Origin: Fontibacillus phaseoli
GTDB lineage: Bacteria; Bacillota; Bacilli; Paenibacillales; Paenibacillaceae
Direction of reading: 5' to 3'
Length of the DNA stretch: 64,000 nucleotides
Assembly (NCBI RefSeq): GCF_003337355.1
Contig: NZ_QPJW01000004.1
Coordinates: forward strand, 186,001 to 250,000
Program-made: the position numbers and the translations under genes
Part shown: positions 15,338 through 23,879 of the stretch, in pieces
Position numbering within the stretch: the stretch's first letter is position 1
Layout: each line of letters opens with the position of its first letter
The notes under the pieces: model-generated
Told to the model about the DNA's origin: nothing
Database searches by the model: none
The model's input: only the letters and a program-made list of their open reading frames with translations

Positions 15338-16961
15338 TGCCATGAGCAGTTCACCGTTTAATACTACAATTTTTGGAAAAGTTGAGGGAGTAAACGACAA
15401 GCTCCGACCCGCAGCCGCGGTTCAAGATTTGCGGCTGAAATTTCCGGGAGCCGATGCCTTCGTATTCAAGGATCTTTCGTTTGAAGTGCAGCGGGGGGAG
15501 AAGCTGCTGCTCCTCGGGCCGAGCGGCTGCGGGAAGTCGACGCTGCTGCAGGTGCTTGCCGGCATCATTCCGGGTCTTGTTGAAGTCCCGTTGAGATGCT
15601 CGGGGCAGATTCTTCCCTCTTCCTGGGGGATGTTGTTTCAGGATCCCGACACTCAGTTTTGTATGCCTTATGTCGATGAGGAACTGGCCTTTGTCCTGGA
15701 GAACCGGGGAGTCCCCAGAGAGGAGATGCTTCCCCGGATGCAGGAAGCATTGAAGCAAGTAGGACTCATATTGGAGGCAATTCATCTTCCCATTGAATCG
15801 CTATCCCAAGGAATGAAGCAAAGGCTGGCTCTGGCCTCAATTTTGCTTATGGATCCTGAAGTTTTGCTGCTTGACGAGCCTTCCGCCCTGCTGGACCCTG
15901 AAGGGCGAAAGCAGATCTGGGAAGCCGTGCGGCAGATAGCCGAACACCGGACCTTGATTATTGTCGAACACCGCATCGAGGAACTGCTTCAATTGGGCTT
16001 GGTGGACAGAGTCGCCTTGTTCGGACCTCAGGGACAATTGCTGGGGCAAGGAGAGCCGGATGAGCTGTTTCCCCGGTGCCAACAGGAGCTTGAAGCGTAT
16101 GGGATCTGGCAACCCGGTGTCTGGAACCGGTTCTGGGCGGCTTCTGCCGTAACGGAGCGGACAAAGCGCTTGGAGCGGTTGAAGCACCCGGAGCATCCGG
16201 ATCGCCTGAACCATCTGGAGCAGCGGCCACTCATCGAACTCTCCGGTTTTCGAGGTTTCCGCCGGAGCCGCCCAGTCATTCAAGTGGATCGGGCCGAGGT
16301 ATATCCCGGTGAATTTATCGCCGTTACAGGTCCAAACGGGGCGGGAAAGAGCTCCTTGCTGCTTGCTTTGATGGGCCTGCTTCCTACGGAAGGGGAGTAT
16401 AGCCTATGCGGAACCAAGACCGGCGGGAGAAAGCACCGGAAACGCCGGGTACGGACTGCGTCCGAGGCCATCGGCTTCGTTTTCCAGAACCCGGAATTCC
16501 AGTTTGTCGAGAATGAGGTGGAGAGGGAGATCGCTTTTTCATTGCATGAAAAGGGTGTCTCACCGGATGAGATTACTCTGCGGGTAAAGCAGGCAATTGA
16601 TCAATTTGGCCTTGCCGGATTGGGACAACGCCATCCGTACCAGTTGTCGCTTGGACAGAAGCGGAGGCTAAGCGTGGCGGGAGCCGCGATTACGGGTAAA
16701 TCCGTCCTGCTGCTTGATGAGCCTACGTTTGGACAGGATGCGGTGAATACGTTCGCGATTCTGAATTTATGCGAGGAATTGAGAGCCGGGGGGACGGCCA
16801 TCGTGATGGTGACTCATGAAGAGCAAATTGCGGAAATGATGGCGACCCGCAGATGGGAAGTCAAGGACGGGGTAATGATCGACCGTGGTTTGACGGAACG
16901 GGGAACCGACATTGCCCGGGGAGCGTCGCGCGAATATCTTGGCGATCCGGTGACGGTATGA
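15330..16961 (+). CDS. ykoD: ECF transporter fused ATPase (YkoD)
   Basis: A 543-residue protein with two ABC ATPase domains. The first has Walker A LGPSGCGKSTL (about residue 63), signature SLSQGMKQRL and Walker B LLLDEPSALLD. The second has TGPNGAGKSSL (about 333), FQNPEFQFV, signature SLGQKRRLS and LLLDEPTFGQD. Between them lies a linker with four LxHPEH-type Arg/Leu-rich turns. The two domains give the A and A' energisers of an ECF transporter in one chain, as in YkoD. It overlaps ykoE by 8 bases, and its stop overlaps the ykoC start. Confidence 0.92.
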   Translation: MINAMSSSPFNTTIFGKVEGVNDKLRPAAAVQDLRLKFPGADAFVFKDLSFEVQRGEKLLLLGPSGCGKSTLLQVLAGIIPGLVEVPLRCSGQILPSSWGMLFQDPDTQFCMPYVDEELAFVLENRGVPREEMLPRMQEALKQVGLILEAIHLPIESLSQGMKQRLALASILLMDPEVLLLDEPSALLDPEGRKQIWEAVRQIAEHRTLIIVEHRIEELLQLGLVDRVALFGPQGQLLGQGEPDELFPRCQQELEAYGIWQPGVWNRFWAASAVTERTKRLERLKHPEHPDRLNHLEQRPLIELSGFRGFRRSRPVIQVDRAEVYPGEFIAVTGPNGAGKSSLLLALMGLLPTEGEYSLCGTKTGGRKHRKRRVRTASEAIGFVFQNPEFQFVENEVEREIAFSLHEKGVSPDEITLRVKQAIDQFGLAGLGQRHPYQLSLGQKRRLSVAGAAITGKSVLLLDEPTFGQDAVNTFAILNLCEELRAGGTAIVMVTHEEQIAEMMATRRWEVKDGVMIDRGLTERGTDIARGASREYLGDPVTV

Positions 16962-17764
16962 AGGGATTGTTGATGCCTTTCTCCCGAACCTGGATGCACC
17001 GCGCCAACCCGGTGTTCAAGCTGGTTGCCGTAATTTTGCTTTTTCTCCTCGGTTTATTTACGCATGAGATTGATTTTATGTTTTACCAGGCGGCCGTGTT
17101 CACGTTGCTGTTGTTTTGGCTCAGTGGATACGCTTTTTGGAAAGTGCTGCTTATCGTATTGTCCTTTGCTCTGGTGTTTGTTTCTTCTGCTTCGACGATG
17201 ATTTTGTTCGGAAAAGGGGATCACGTCTGGTGGCAGTGGGGGCTGATCCGCATTACGGAAGAAAGCTTTTACCGCGGTCTCCACATCGGATTTAAATCGG
17301 TGACCTTTGCGGCGGAAGGCCTGCTGTTCGTCCTGACGACCTCATCCGTGGAGCTGTTCTATGCCTTGATGCAAAAAGGGAAGCTTCCTCCCAAATTTGC
17401 CTATAGTTTTATGGCCTCCGTCCGGCTGCTCCCGATGGTGTGGGAGGAATTCCAAATCCGCCGAAATGCGCTCGCCATCAGGGGGGCTCGGAGGATGCGG
17501 GGGCCGCGGGGATGGATCGCCGGAATCAAACTGTACGCAGTTCCGCTACTGTCCCAAAGCATCCGGAGAGCGCATCGCGTGGCGGTGGCGATGGAAACGA
17601 AGGCTTTTGACGGGAATGGCCGCAGAACGTATTATTATCCCTCCGTCTTTTCGCGATTCGATCTCCTGATTGCATTGCTGCTGGGCGCGGCGGTCGTGAT
17701 GGCTATCGCGTTAAGCGGCATGTTTCCGCTGTATCCGATCACCGATGTAAGATATTTGCGTTAA
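16958..17764 (+). CDS. ykoC: ECF transporter transmembrane coupling subunit (YkoC)
   Basis: A 268-residue T component. Membrane helices occur near residues 18-75 and 235-258. The two Ala-Arg-Gly-type signatures that couple to the ATPases are visible as AIRGARRMRG (about 180) and VAMETKAFDG (about 215). The start ATG is within the ATGA overlap with the ykoD stop, so translation is coupled. The operon ends at a terminator at 17769. Confidence 0.9.
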   Translation: MKGLLMPFSRTWMHRANPVFKLVAVILLFLLGLFTHEIDFMFYQAAVFTLLLFWLSGYAFWKVLLIVLSFALVFVSSASTMILFGKGDHVWWQWGLIRITEESFYRGLHIGFKSVTFAAEGLLFVLTTSSVELFYALMQKGKLPPKFAYSFMASVRLLPMVWEEFQIRRNALAIRGARRMRGPRGWIAGIKLYAVPLLSQSIRRAHRVAVAMETKAFDGNGRRTYYYPSVFSRFDLLIALLLGAAVVMAIALSGMFPLYPITDVRYLR

Positions 17765-17768
17765 AATC

Positions 17769-17807
17769 AAAAACGGCTGCCCCTTAATCGGGATTGCAGC
17801 CGTTTTT
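17769..17807. terminator. Bidirectional terminator between ykoC and the YheC/D gene
   Basis: AAACGGCTGC (17771-17780) pairs with GCAGCCGTTT (17796-17805), flanked by A residues on the left and T residues on the right. It separates convergent genes and can serve both. Confidence 0.85.
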
Positions 17808-17826
17808 CCGTTGTTTCCTCCGGTCC

Positions 17827-18936
17827 TTAAAATTTTCCGGGATGGAAAGAAGAGGATTGTTCCAGCAGATAGCGGGCAAACGCCATCGGCTGACGGTAGG
17901 TTTCTTTCCAGGTTTCGTTCATTTCGGCTTTGCGGAATCCGTAGCGCTGATCCCTGCCGTTGCATTCTATGAAGTAAGGGTGGCCGTTCGGAGTCAGGCC
18001 GATATCCAGTCCGAGATCGCCAAGCAGCGGCAGGCAGGAGGATAGCCGTCTGGCAATAGCCAGCGCCAGCGCCTCCACATGGGATAGGATGACGGGTACC
18101 AAATGCGGGGGCAAGGCTTCGGCTAACAACTCAGGCGCAGGATACGCTCCGCCGCCTTTGGCCACGTTGGAAATAAAGCTGCCCGGCGGTGCGGCTTTGG
18201 CGAACAGCCCGGTGACCCCCCACCTTCCGTCCAGCCCGCGTTGTACCGTAACGCGGAGATCGATCGGGCGATGATTGAATTCCGCCAGCGGAATCCGTTC
18301 CTGAAGAAGATAAGGCACGCGCTGCAGGAGTCGTCGCAGCCAAGGAGGCGGTTCCTCTTTTCTTAACCGCACGGCGCTTCCGGCTTCCTTCCTTTTTGAA
18401 GTGGGGAATTGGATCTCCCAATAATTTTCGCGTAGAACCAGCCTCATGATTCCTTGGCCTACCGAGCCGCGCACCGGCTTTAGAATAAGGTCCTGATGCC
18501 GCACCATCATCTCCTGCAGGGAGGCCCAGGATGCGGAGGCGGTTTCGGGTAAATATACCCGCAGCGTCGGGTCGCCCCATAACAGATCGTGGACGTAATC
18601 TTTCCCGTATCGGTTGTTTACGTTAAAAATCTTCTTTCCTTGCAAGCTGAGCGCCTGAATTTTTTTGCGGGCCGCAGGGTCGGTATACAATGCCCGGTTA
18701 TGAATCACGGACGGAATCGGCAGGAGCGTCTTAACGTAGTCACGTCCGTCATAGATATAGACGATGCATTTGTTCTGCTTCAGATCCATATCCCCCAAGC
18801 GAAGGAAACAGGGAGTTAATCCGTATCTCCGCGCGGCTTCCTCGTAGTTGGCTAGCGACTCCTGACCGGTCTTTCGCCGGGGGATTCCCCTGTACATACT
18901 GGAATTAAGCAGAATACCGACATGGTTCTGTCCCAT
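17827..18936 (-). CDS. YheC/YheD-family ATP-grasp spore coat-associated protein
   Basis: A 369-residue protein. The N-terminal part VGILLNSSMYRGIPRRKTGQES and the ATP-grasp part (LILKPVRGSVGQGIM, then LLQERIPLAEFNHRPIDLRVTVQR, and GDLGLDIGLTPNGHPYFIECNGRDQRYGFRK at the end) match YheC/YheD of Bacillus spores, which localise in the coat; their reaction is unknown but ATP-grasp enzymes usually ligate a carboxylate. AGGAGGAAAG precedes ATG 18936; an upstream extension to 19473 overlaps the opposite gene and is not real. It is divergent from the first glycosyltransferase gene of the cluster. Confidence 0.85.
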   Translation of the reverse strand: MGQNHVGILLNSSMYRGIPRRKTGQESLANYEEAARRYGLTPCFLRLGDMDLKQNKCIVYIYDGRDYVKTLLPIPSVIHNRALYTDPAARKKIQALSLQGKKIFNVNNRYGKDYVHDLLWGDPTLRVYLPETASASWASLQEMMVRHQDLILKPVRGSVGQGIMRLVLRENYWEIQFPTSKRKEAGSAVRLRKEEPPPWLRRLLQRVPYLLQERIPLAEFNHRPIDLRVTVQRGLDGRWGVTGLFAKAAPPGSFISNVAKGGGAYPAPELLAEALPPHLVPVILSHVEALALAIARRLSSCLPLLGDLGLDIGLTPNGHPYFIECNGRDQRYGFRKAEMNETWKETYRQPMAFARYLLEQSSSFHPGKF

Positions 18937-19179
18937 AGGTGTCTTTCCTCCTCGATACGGCTTCTTCATTACTTTATGTAGACCGGGGCGGAAGGCGTGG
19001 ACGACTGTTCTGCGGCAGCCGCCTGTTTTGGGATTTCCCGAGCAGGCAAGCTGACCGGAAGCGGCATGCCGTTCATCACCCTTGCCGCCGGAACGCCGTA
19101 TATTTAAGGAAACAAGAGGAGGAGGCAGGCATGGCACCGCCTTGTACTTTTGCGGTCCGAATCCAAAGGAGGAATAGGT

Positions 19180-20316
19180 ATGGCAGCACCAAAGGTGGCG
19201 GTCGTTACCCCGGGATCTTTCGTCATTCCATCGGGGCGAAGCAGCTCGGTGGAACGGGTGGTGGAGAAAGTATGCCCTCTTGCCGCAAAGACGTTGGATA
19301 TCCGCATTTACGGTGTTGCCGATGGCCGTCTTCCGGTAAAAGGGATGGTTTCCGGCATCCCCTGTTACCGCTTGCCCGGCGGGCGCCGCTATTTTCAATA
19401 CATTGTGCGCCATCTCCGGTTGTGGAGACCTGACACGATTGAAGTTCATAACCGGCCTCTGCTTGCGTATCAAATAAAAAGCCGGCTACCTAAGACCCGT
19501 GTATATTTGAGCCTTCATTCGACCACGTTTCTCGTTTCCCGCATATCTCCTAATAAGATGTTCAGGATGCTGGAGTCGCCCGACGGACTGATCGTAAACA
19601 GCGTATATTTAAAAGAAGAGATACGGAGAAGATTTCCATTTTTAAAGACCGGGATTGAGGTTAATCCGCTCGGGGTCAGCCTGGATGATTTTAACCCGCG
19701 CTGGACGCCCGCCGGGGAATCCCTGCGTCTGGCCAGGCTAGCCGATCTGGGCTGGAGCGGCCGGAAAATCGTGTTGTTCGTCGGGCGTCTTCTCCCGTCC
19801 AAGGGAGTTCATCATCTGCTGAACGTATGGGGGGAGGTCTTAAGCCGGGAGCCTGAAGCTATGCTTCTGATTGTCGGCAGCGCCTTCTACGGAAGCGACC
19901 GGGATACTCGTTACTCGCAAACTTTGAAAAAAAGGGCGGAATCATTTGGGGACCGGATCGTATTTTTGCCGTTCGTACCCTACCCCAAAGTGGCGAATTG
20001 GTACAATCTGGCCGATGTGGCCGTTGTTCCTTCCGCCGAGGGGGAAGCGTTCGGGCTCGTTAATGTGGAAGCCATGGCTTCGGCGGTGCCCGTAATCGCT
20101 ACGGCTGCCGGGGGAATCCCTGAAATTGTGGCCGACGGCCGCACGGGCTTTCTGTTACCGGCAGGAGATCCGGAGCAACAGTTAACCATCAGGTTGCTGT
20201 ATCTTCTGCAGCATGAGGAAGTCCGCCGGAAAATGGGGCAGAACGGCAGGCAACTCGCCAGTTCCGATTTCCGGTGGGAGCATACTGCGGAACGCTGGGC
20301 TATGTTAATGAAATAA
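19180..20316 (+). CDS. Glycosyltransferase, GT4 family
   Basis: A 378-residue GT-B fold enzyme. The second half carries IVLFVGRLLPSKGVHHLL, FLPFVPYPKVANWYNLADVAVVPS and GEAFGLVNVEAMASAVPVIATAAGGIPEIV, the E-x7-E motif that holds the nucleotide sugar. The N-terminal half is the acceptor side. AAAGGAGGAATAGG precedes ATG 19180. It resembles CotSA-type coat glycosyltransferases, but I would not assign a donor or acceptor. A terminator follows at 20411, so it may be transcribed singly. Confidence 0.88.
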   Translation: MAAPKVAVVTPGSFVIPSGRSSSVERVVEKVCPLAAKTLDIRIYGVADGRLPVKGMVSGIPCYRLPGGRRYFQYIVRHLRLWRPDTIEVHNRPLLAYQIKSRLPKTRVYLSLHSTTFLVSRISPNKMFRMLESPDGLIVNSVYLKEEIRRRFPFLKTGIEVNPLGVSLDDFNPRWTPAGESLRLARLADLGWSGRKIVLFVGRLLPSKGVHHLLNVWGEVLSREPEAMLLIVGSAFYGSDRDTRYSQTLKKRAESFGDRIVFLPFVPYPKVANWYNLADVAVVPSAEGEAFGLVNVEAMASAVPVIATAAGGIPEIVADGRTGFLLPAGDPEQQLTIRLLYLLQHEEVRRKMGQNGRQLASSDFRWEHTAERWAMLMK

Positions 20317-20410
20317 CGCGGATACCTGCTTGTTAAACGTCTATTTTTGAAGGTTGCGATGCATTACCTGGTCTACGCTATCAATAACATTATAGTTTCA
20401 AGGATTCCCG

Positions 20411-20461
20411 CAAAGTGCTTGCATGAGCTTCGGAGACGAAGCTCCACTTTGTGGTTTTTTT
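20411..20461 (+). terminator. Rho-independent terminator after the GT4 gene
   Basis: CAAAGTG and CACTTTG form the base, GAGCTTCG (20425-20432) and CGAAGCTC (20437-20444) the top stem with a GAGA tetraloop, followed by a run of T from 20454. Confidence 0.8.
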
Positions 20462-20569
20462 ATATCTACCCAAGGAAAAGGGGCTGTACGTTTGCCGTTG
20501 CAACCCCCCGGAATCATCATACACTGAGGTATATGCTCAGTATATTCAGGGAACTGGGAGGTGGCAGGC

Positions 20570-21385
20570 ATGATCCGAAAGCGAAAAAACCACGTCCGCC
20601 CCTATAGAAAAAAAATCGCCCGAAAAAAGATAGTGAAGCGGCTCACCAATCATCCCGACCCCCTGGTTTCTATCATTATTCCGGCTATGAACGAGAAGAC
20701 TACGCTTCCGGCCGTATTGCGAGAAGCAGGCCGGGTGCACCCGCGAAGTGAGACGATCGTCGTGGCGAACGGTTCGACGGACGGAACGCCGAAGATCGCG
20801 GCAAAACGCGGAGCCAAAGTGATTCATTCCGCGGATCCGCTTGGCCACGATGTGGGACGAAGCCTGGGTGCGCAAGCCGCAAAGGGCCGCGTGCTGCTGT
20901 TTATCGATGCGGATATGGTCATCCCGGCCAAGGAACTTCGGCCATTTGTCGAGGCCGTATTGACCGGAACCGATGTAGCGCTGAACGGATATTCCGGGCC
21001 GGTAGACAGGTGGGACACTCATCCGGTCGTCGTTGCCAAGCATGTGCTGAATGCGTGGCTGGCCCGGCCCGATTTGCAAGGGGCGTCCATGACGGCAGTG
21101 CCTCACGCGCTAAGCCGCCGGGCGTTGGATGAAGTCGGTCCGGCGGCGCTGGAAGTTCCTCCGCTCGCTCAGGCGATGGCCGTCGTCCGGGGGATGAAGG
21201 TCCGGACGGCCCATACCGTATCCGTCGGCAAGCTGAATCCGCTGCGGCAAAAGAAAGGCCGAACCGATCTTCTCGCCTCGCTCGTGGCCGGTGATCATTT
21301 GCAGGCTGTCCATTGGCTTATCCGGGAACGCGGGCCGCGGGGCGGTTATGAAGATCTAGGACGACTGCGCGACAAGGTAAGGTGA
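20570..21385 (+). CDS. Glycosyltransferase, GT2 family, basic N-terminus
   Basis: A 271-residue GT-A enzyme. The first 28 residues are very basic (MIRKRKNHVRPYRKKIARKK). The catalytic core begins VSIIIPAMNEKTTLP and has the nucleotide-binding DxD as LLFIDADMVI near residue 110. The block PLGHDVGRSLGAQAAKG precedes it, and SMTAVPHALSRRAL follows near 175; both are shared with the next gene. GGGAGGT lies seven bases before ATG 20570. It begins a tight run of genes through 27824. Donor and acceptor are unknown. Confidence 0.85.
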   Translation: MIRKRKNHVRPYRKKIARKKIVKRLTNHPDPLVSIIIPAMNEKTTLPAVLREAGRVHPRSETIVVANGSTDGTPKIAAKRGAKVIHSADPLGHDVGRSLGAQAAKGRVLLFIDADMVIPAKELRPFVEAVLTGTDVALNGYSGPVDRWDTHPVVVAKHVLNAWLARPDLQGASMTAVPHALSRRALDEVGPAALEVPPLAQAMAVVRGMKVRTAHTVSVGKLNPLRQKKGRTDLLASLVAGDHLQAVHWLIRERGPRGGYEDLGRLRDKVR

Positions 21386-21389
21386 TGAT

Positions 21390-22364
21390 ATGTATCGTAC
21401 ACGATTGAAGCAGACGCAAAGAGCAAGCCGCGGCCAGGGGCGAGAACAGGGCCTGAAGCAGCGAAGTCTTATAAAAAGTCCCTACTCCAAAAAGGCTGAG
21501 GAGAAGCGGGAGCAGGAGAAGGGCGGGGAAAGTCTTCGCCTCCCGTTTTCCGGTCACCGGAGTATTGCGGAAGCGGCTGCGGAAGCATCTGCCGATGGAT
21601 ATGCAAGGCTCGCTTTGCAAGGATCGGCCTCGGCCGTCGTCACGGCCAGCAATGAAGCAGCGACGCTGCCGAAAGTTCTTTTTGAGTTGGGGAAGCTGCC
21701 GCTCCGGGAGATCATCGTCGTATTGAACGGCTGTACGGACGGCAGTTTTGAAACGGTTCAAAGAGATCCCCGGGTCATCAGACTCAGCTTTCCGATGCGG
21801 CTTGGCCATGATGTCGGCCGGGCGATCGGAGCGGCGGTAGCTACCGGAGACATTATTCTGTTCATGGACGGGGACCTCCCGTTGCCGGCCGAAGAGCTTG
21901 CGCCGTTTCTCCTCGCGGTCGACCGGGGAGCCGACGTGGCGCTGAATGACATCTCGCCGTTCCTGCCCCCTTTTTCCCGCCAGGATGATGTTACTCGAAG
22001 CAAGAGCTATTTGAACCTGTCGCTGGGCAGACCCGATCTGAAGGCCAATTCCATGACGGCCGTGCCGCATGCGATATCCAGAAGAGCGCTCGCGGCAACC
22101 GGAACGTCTGCGCTTGTCGTTCCGCCGAAAGCCCAAGCTATCGCCATGGTTCACGGCTTGAACGTGTGTGCGCCGCATTCGGTAAACGTGCTGCGCGGCA
22201 ACCGGATCCGCAGCGGAAATACCGGAGCCGGAAATCCTGTAGCGAGGCTAATTATCGGCGATCACATCGAAGCGCTGGGAGAAGCGATGAAGATAATGGG
22301 GGCGCGGCTAGGCACGACGAGACTTTCACGCAGCGAACTGGCGAAAGCGAGGAATGTCCCTTGA
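21390..22364 (+). CDS. Glycosyltransferase, GT2 family, paralogue of the preceding gene
   Basis: A 324-residue GT-A enzyme with a basic/acidic N-terminal extension of about 70 residues (YRTRLKQTQRASRG and on). The core has SAVVTASNEAATLPKVL, the DxD as LFMDGDLPLP, and the blocks RLGHDVGRAIGAAVATG and SMTAVPHAISRRAL that it shares with the upstream gene, so the two arose by tandem duplication. Four bases separate it from the previous stop. The C-terminal part ends in LIIGDHIEALGEAM, matched by VAGDHLQAVHWL upstream. Specificity is unknown. Confidence 0.82.
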   Translation: MYRTRLKQTQRASRGQGREQGLKQRSLIKSPYSKKAEEKREQEKGGESLRLPFSGHRSIAEAAAEASADGYARLALQGSASAVVTASNEAATLPKVLFELGKLPLREIIVVLNGCTDGSFETVQRDPRVIRLSFPMRLGHDVGRAIGAAVATGDIILFMDGDLPLPAEELAPFLLAVDRGADVALNDISPFLPPFSRQDDVTRSKSYLNLSLGRPDLKANSMTAVPHAISRRALAATGTSALVVPPKAQAIAMVHGLNVCAPHSVNVLRGNRIRSGNTGAGNPVARLIIGDHIEALGEAMKIMGARLGTTRLSRSELAKARNVP

Positions 22365-23107
22365 AGAGATTTGGCCTGACCAGCATTGTGATTCCTTCCT
22401 ATAACGGTCTCCATCTGTTGAGTTCCTGCGTTGAGTCGATTCGCCTTCATACGGACGCCCCCTATGAAATCATTGTCGTGGATAACGGTTCGAGCGACGG
22501 AAGCGTCCCTTACTGCCTTCGCGAAGGCTTGACGTTCATTTCTTTGCCCGAGAACGCCGGGTTTCCCGCAGCATGCAATCGTGGTTTATCGATTGCAGCG
22601 GGCGATCACTTGCTGCTCCTGAATAATGATGTAAAGGTTTCGCCGCGCTGGCTGTCCAATTTGTTATCCGCGCTATGGAGTGTAAGCGAAGTCGGCATGG
22701 TGGGACCGGTCACCAATTATGCCAGCGGCCGCCAGCAAGTAGCAATTTCCGCAGAGAACGACGAGGATTTTTATGCCATCGCCGAACAGTTCAACAGATC
22801 GGATCCTGCAAAATGGGTGGAGGCTCAGCGGCTGATCGGCATGTGTCTTCTAATGAAACGGGAGGTATGGAGCAGGGTAGGCGGTTTGGATGAAATATTT
22901 TCCCCCGGTCATTACGAAGACGATGATTATAGCTATAGAGCACGCCAGCATGGATTCAAGTTGCTGATTTGCGGGGATACCCTGGTGCATCATTCAGGGA
23001 GTGCAAGCTTTAAAGCCGGGCATCCGGAGGGTTGGGACCGTTTGATCGAACGCAACAGAAGGTTATTTGTCGACAAGTGGGGAGTTGATCCCTGGGAATT
23101 TATTTAA
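22361..23107 (+). CDS. Glycosyltransferase, GT2 family (rhamnosyltransferase-like)
   Basis: A 248-residue GT-A enzyme: TSIVIPSYNGLHLL, then EIIVVDNGSSDGS, NAGFPAACNRGL, DHLLLLNNDVKV (the DxD equivalent as NND) and the late HYEDDDYSYRARQHGFKLLICGDTLVHHSGS. These are typical of GT2 enzymes that add sugars such as rhamnose to surface polymers. TTG 22361 overlaps the previous stop by four bases and has GCGAGGA seven bases upstream. It is closely related to the catalytic domain of the gene at 25043 (VGPVTNY and NRSDPAKW are shared). Confidence 0.87.
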   Translation: MKRFGLTSIVIPSYNGLHLLSSCVESIRLHTDAPYEIIVVDNGSSDGSVPYCLREGLTFISLPENAGFPAACNRGLSIAAGDHLLLLNNDVKVSPRWLSNLLSALWSVSEVGMVGPVTNYASGRQQVAISAENDEDFYAIAEQFNRSDPAKWVEAQRLIGMCLLMKREVWSRVGGLDEIFSPGHYEDDDYSYRARQHGFKLLICGDTLVHHSGSASFKAGHPEGWDRLIERNRRLFVDKWGVDPWEFI

Positions 23108-23131
23108 TCGAACATTTTGGGAGGGGAGTTC

Positions 23132-23863
23132 ATGAAAGGTGTGATTTTGGCGGGAGGCACCGGAACACGTCTATACCCGCTGACCCGACTCATTAACAAA
23201 CATCTGCTTCCTGTCGGGAATCATCCGATGGTCTGTTATGGCATAGAACGGCTGCGTCAAGCCGGAATCACCGACATTCTCATGGTGGTCGGGAAACAAT
23301 CGGCAGGTTTGTACACGAATTTCCTGGGAAGCGGCGAGAATTATGGCGTCAAGCTTACCTACCGGGTACAGGAGTCCGCGGGAGGAATCGCCGAAGCTTT
23401 GGAGCTTGCGGGCGGATTTATAGGTCCCGGCGAGAAATTTGTCGTACTGCTGGGAGACAATTTATTTCTCGATGATTTGACCCCGTTTGTAAAAAAGTTC
23501 AAACAGCAGGAGCCAGGCAGCGCCAGGGTACTGCTTAAACCCGTAAAGGATCCTAGAAGATACGGGGTCCCCGTTTTTCATCACGATAATCCCGACTTGA
23601 TCGAATACATTGAAGAAAAACCGCAAAATCCGAAATCCCATTTTTCGGTGACCGGGATTTATATGTATGACGACTCCGTATTCGGCATCATTCGGGGAAT
23701 CAGCCGTTCGGCGCGGGGAGAACTGGAAATTACCGATGTCAATAACCGGTATGCCCGGGACCGCAAGCTGGAATACGATGTTTTGCAGTTATGGTGGGGA
23801 GACGCCGGCACGTTCGAATCGTTGCAGGAAGCCGCGATTCATATGAAGGGTGTGCTTCCTTAA
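23132..23863 (+). CDS. Sugar-1-phosphate nucleotidylyltransferase (RmlA-like)
   Basis: A 243-residue nucleotidyltransferase. MKGVILAGGTGTRLYPLT is the nucleotide-binding loop, KHLLPVGNHPM holds the catalytic Lys, and VVLLGDNLFLDD binds the metal and sugar phosphate. It fits glucose-1-phosphate thymidylyltransferase (RmlA/RfbA) but is shorter than the ~290-residue housekeeping enzyme. It would activate a hexose-1-phosphate with dTTP or UTP for the surrounding transferases. GGGAGGGGAG precedes the ATG. Confidence 0.85.
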   Translation: MKGVILAGGTGTRLYPLTRLINKHLLPVGNHPMVCYGIERLRQAGITDILMVVGKQSAGLYTNFLGSGENYGVKLTYRVQESAGGIAEALELAGGFIGPGEKFVVLLGDNLFLDDLTPFVKKFKQQEPGSARVLLKPVKDPRRYGVPVFHHDNPDLIEYIEEKPQNPKSHFSVTGIYMYDDSVFGIIRGISRSARGELEITDVNNRYARDRKLEYDVLQLWWGDAGTFESLQEAAIHMKGVLP

Positions 23864-23879
23864 GCCGAGAGGAGAGACG

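Noticed and set aside
18937-19473. N-terminal extension of the YheC/YheD protein
   Set aside because: It overlaps the opposite-strand GT4 gene and lacks a start site; ATG 18936 has a strong AGGAGG.
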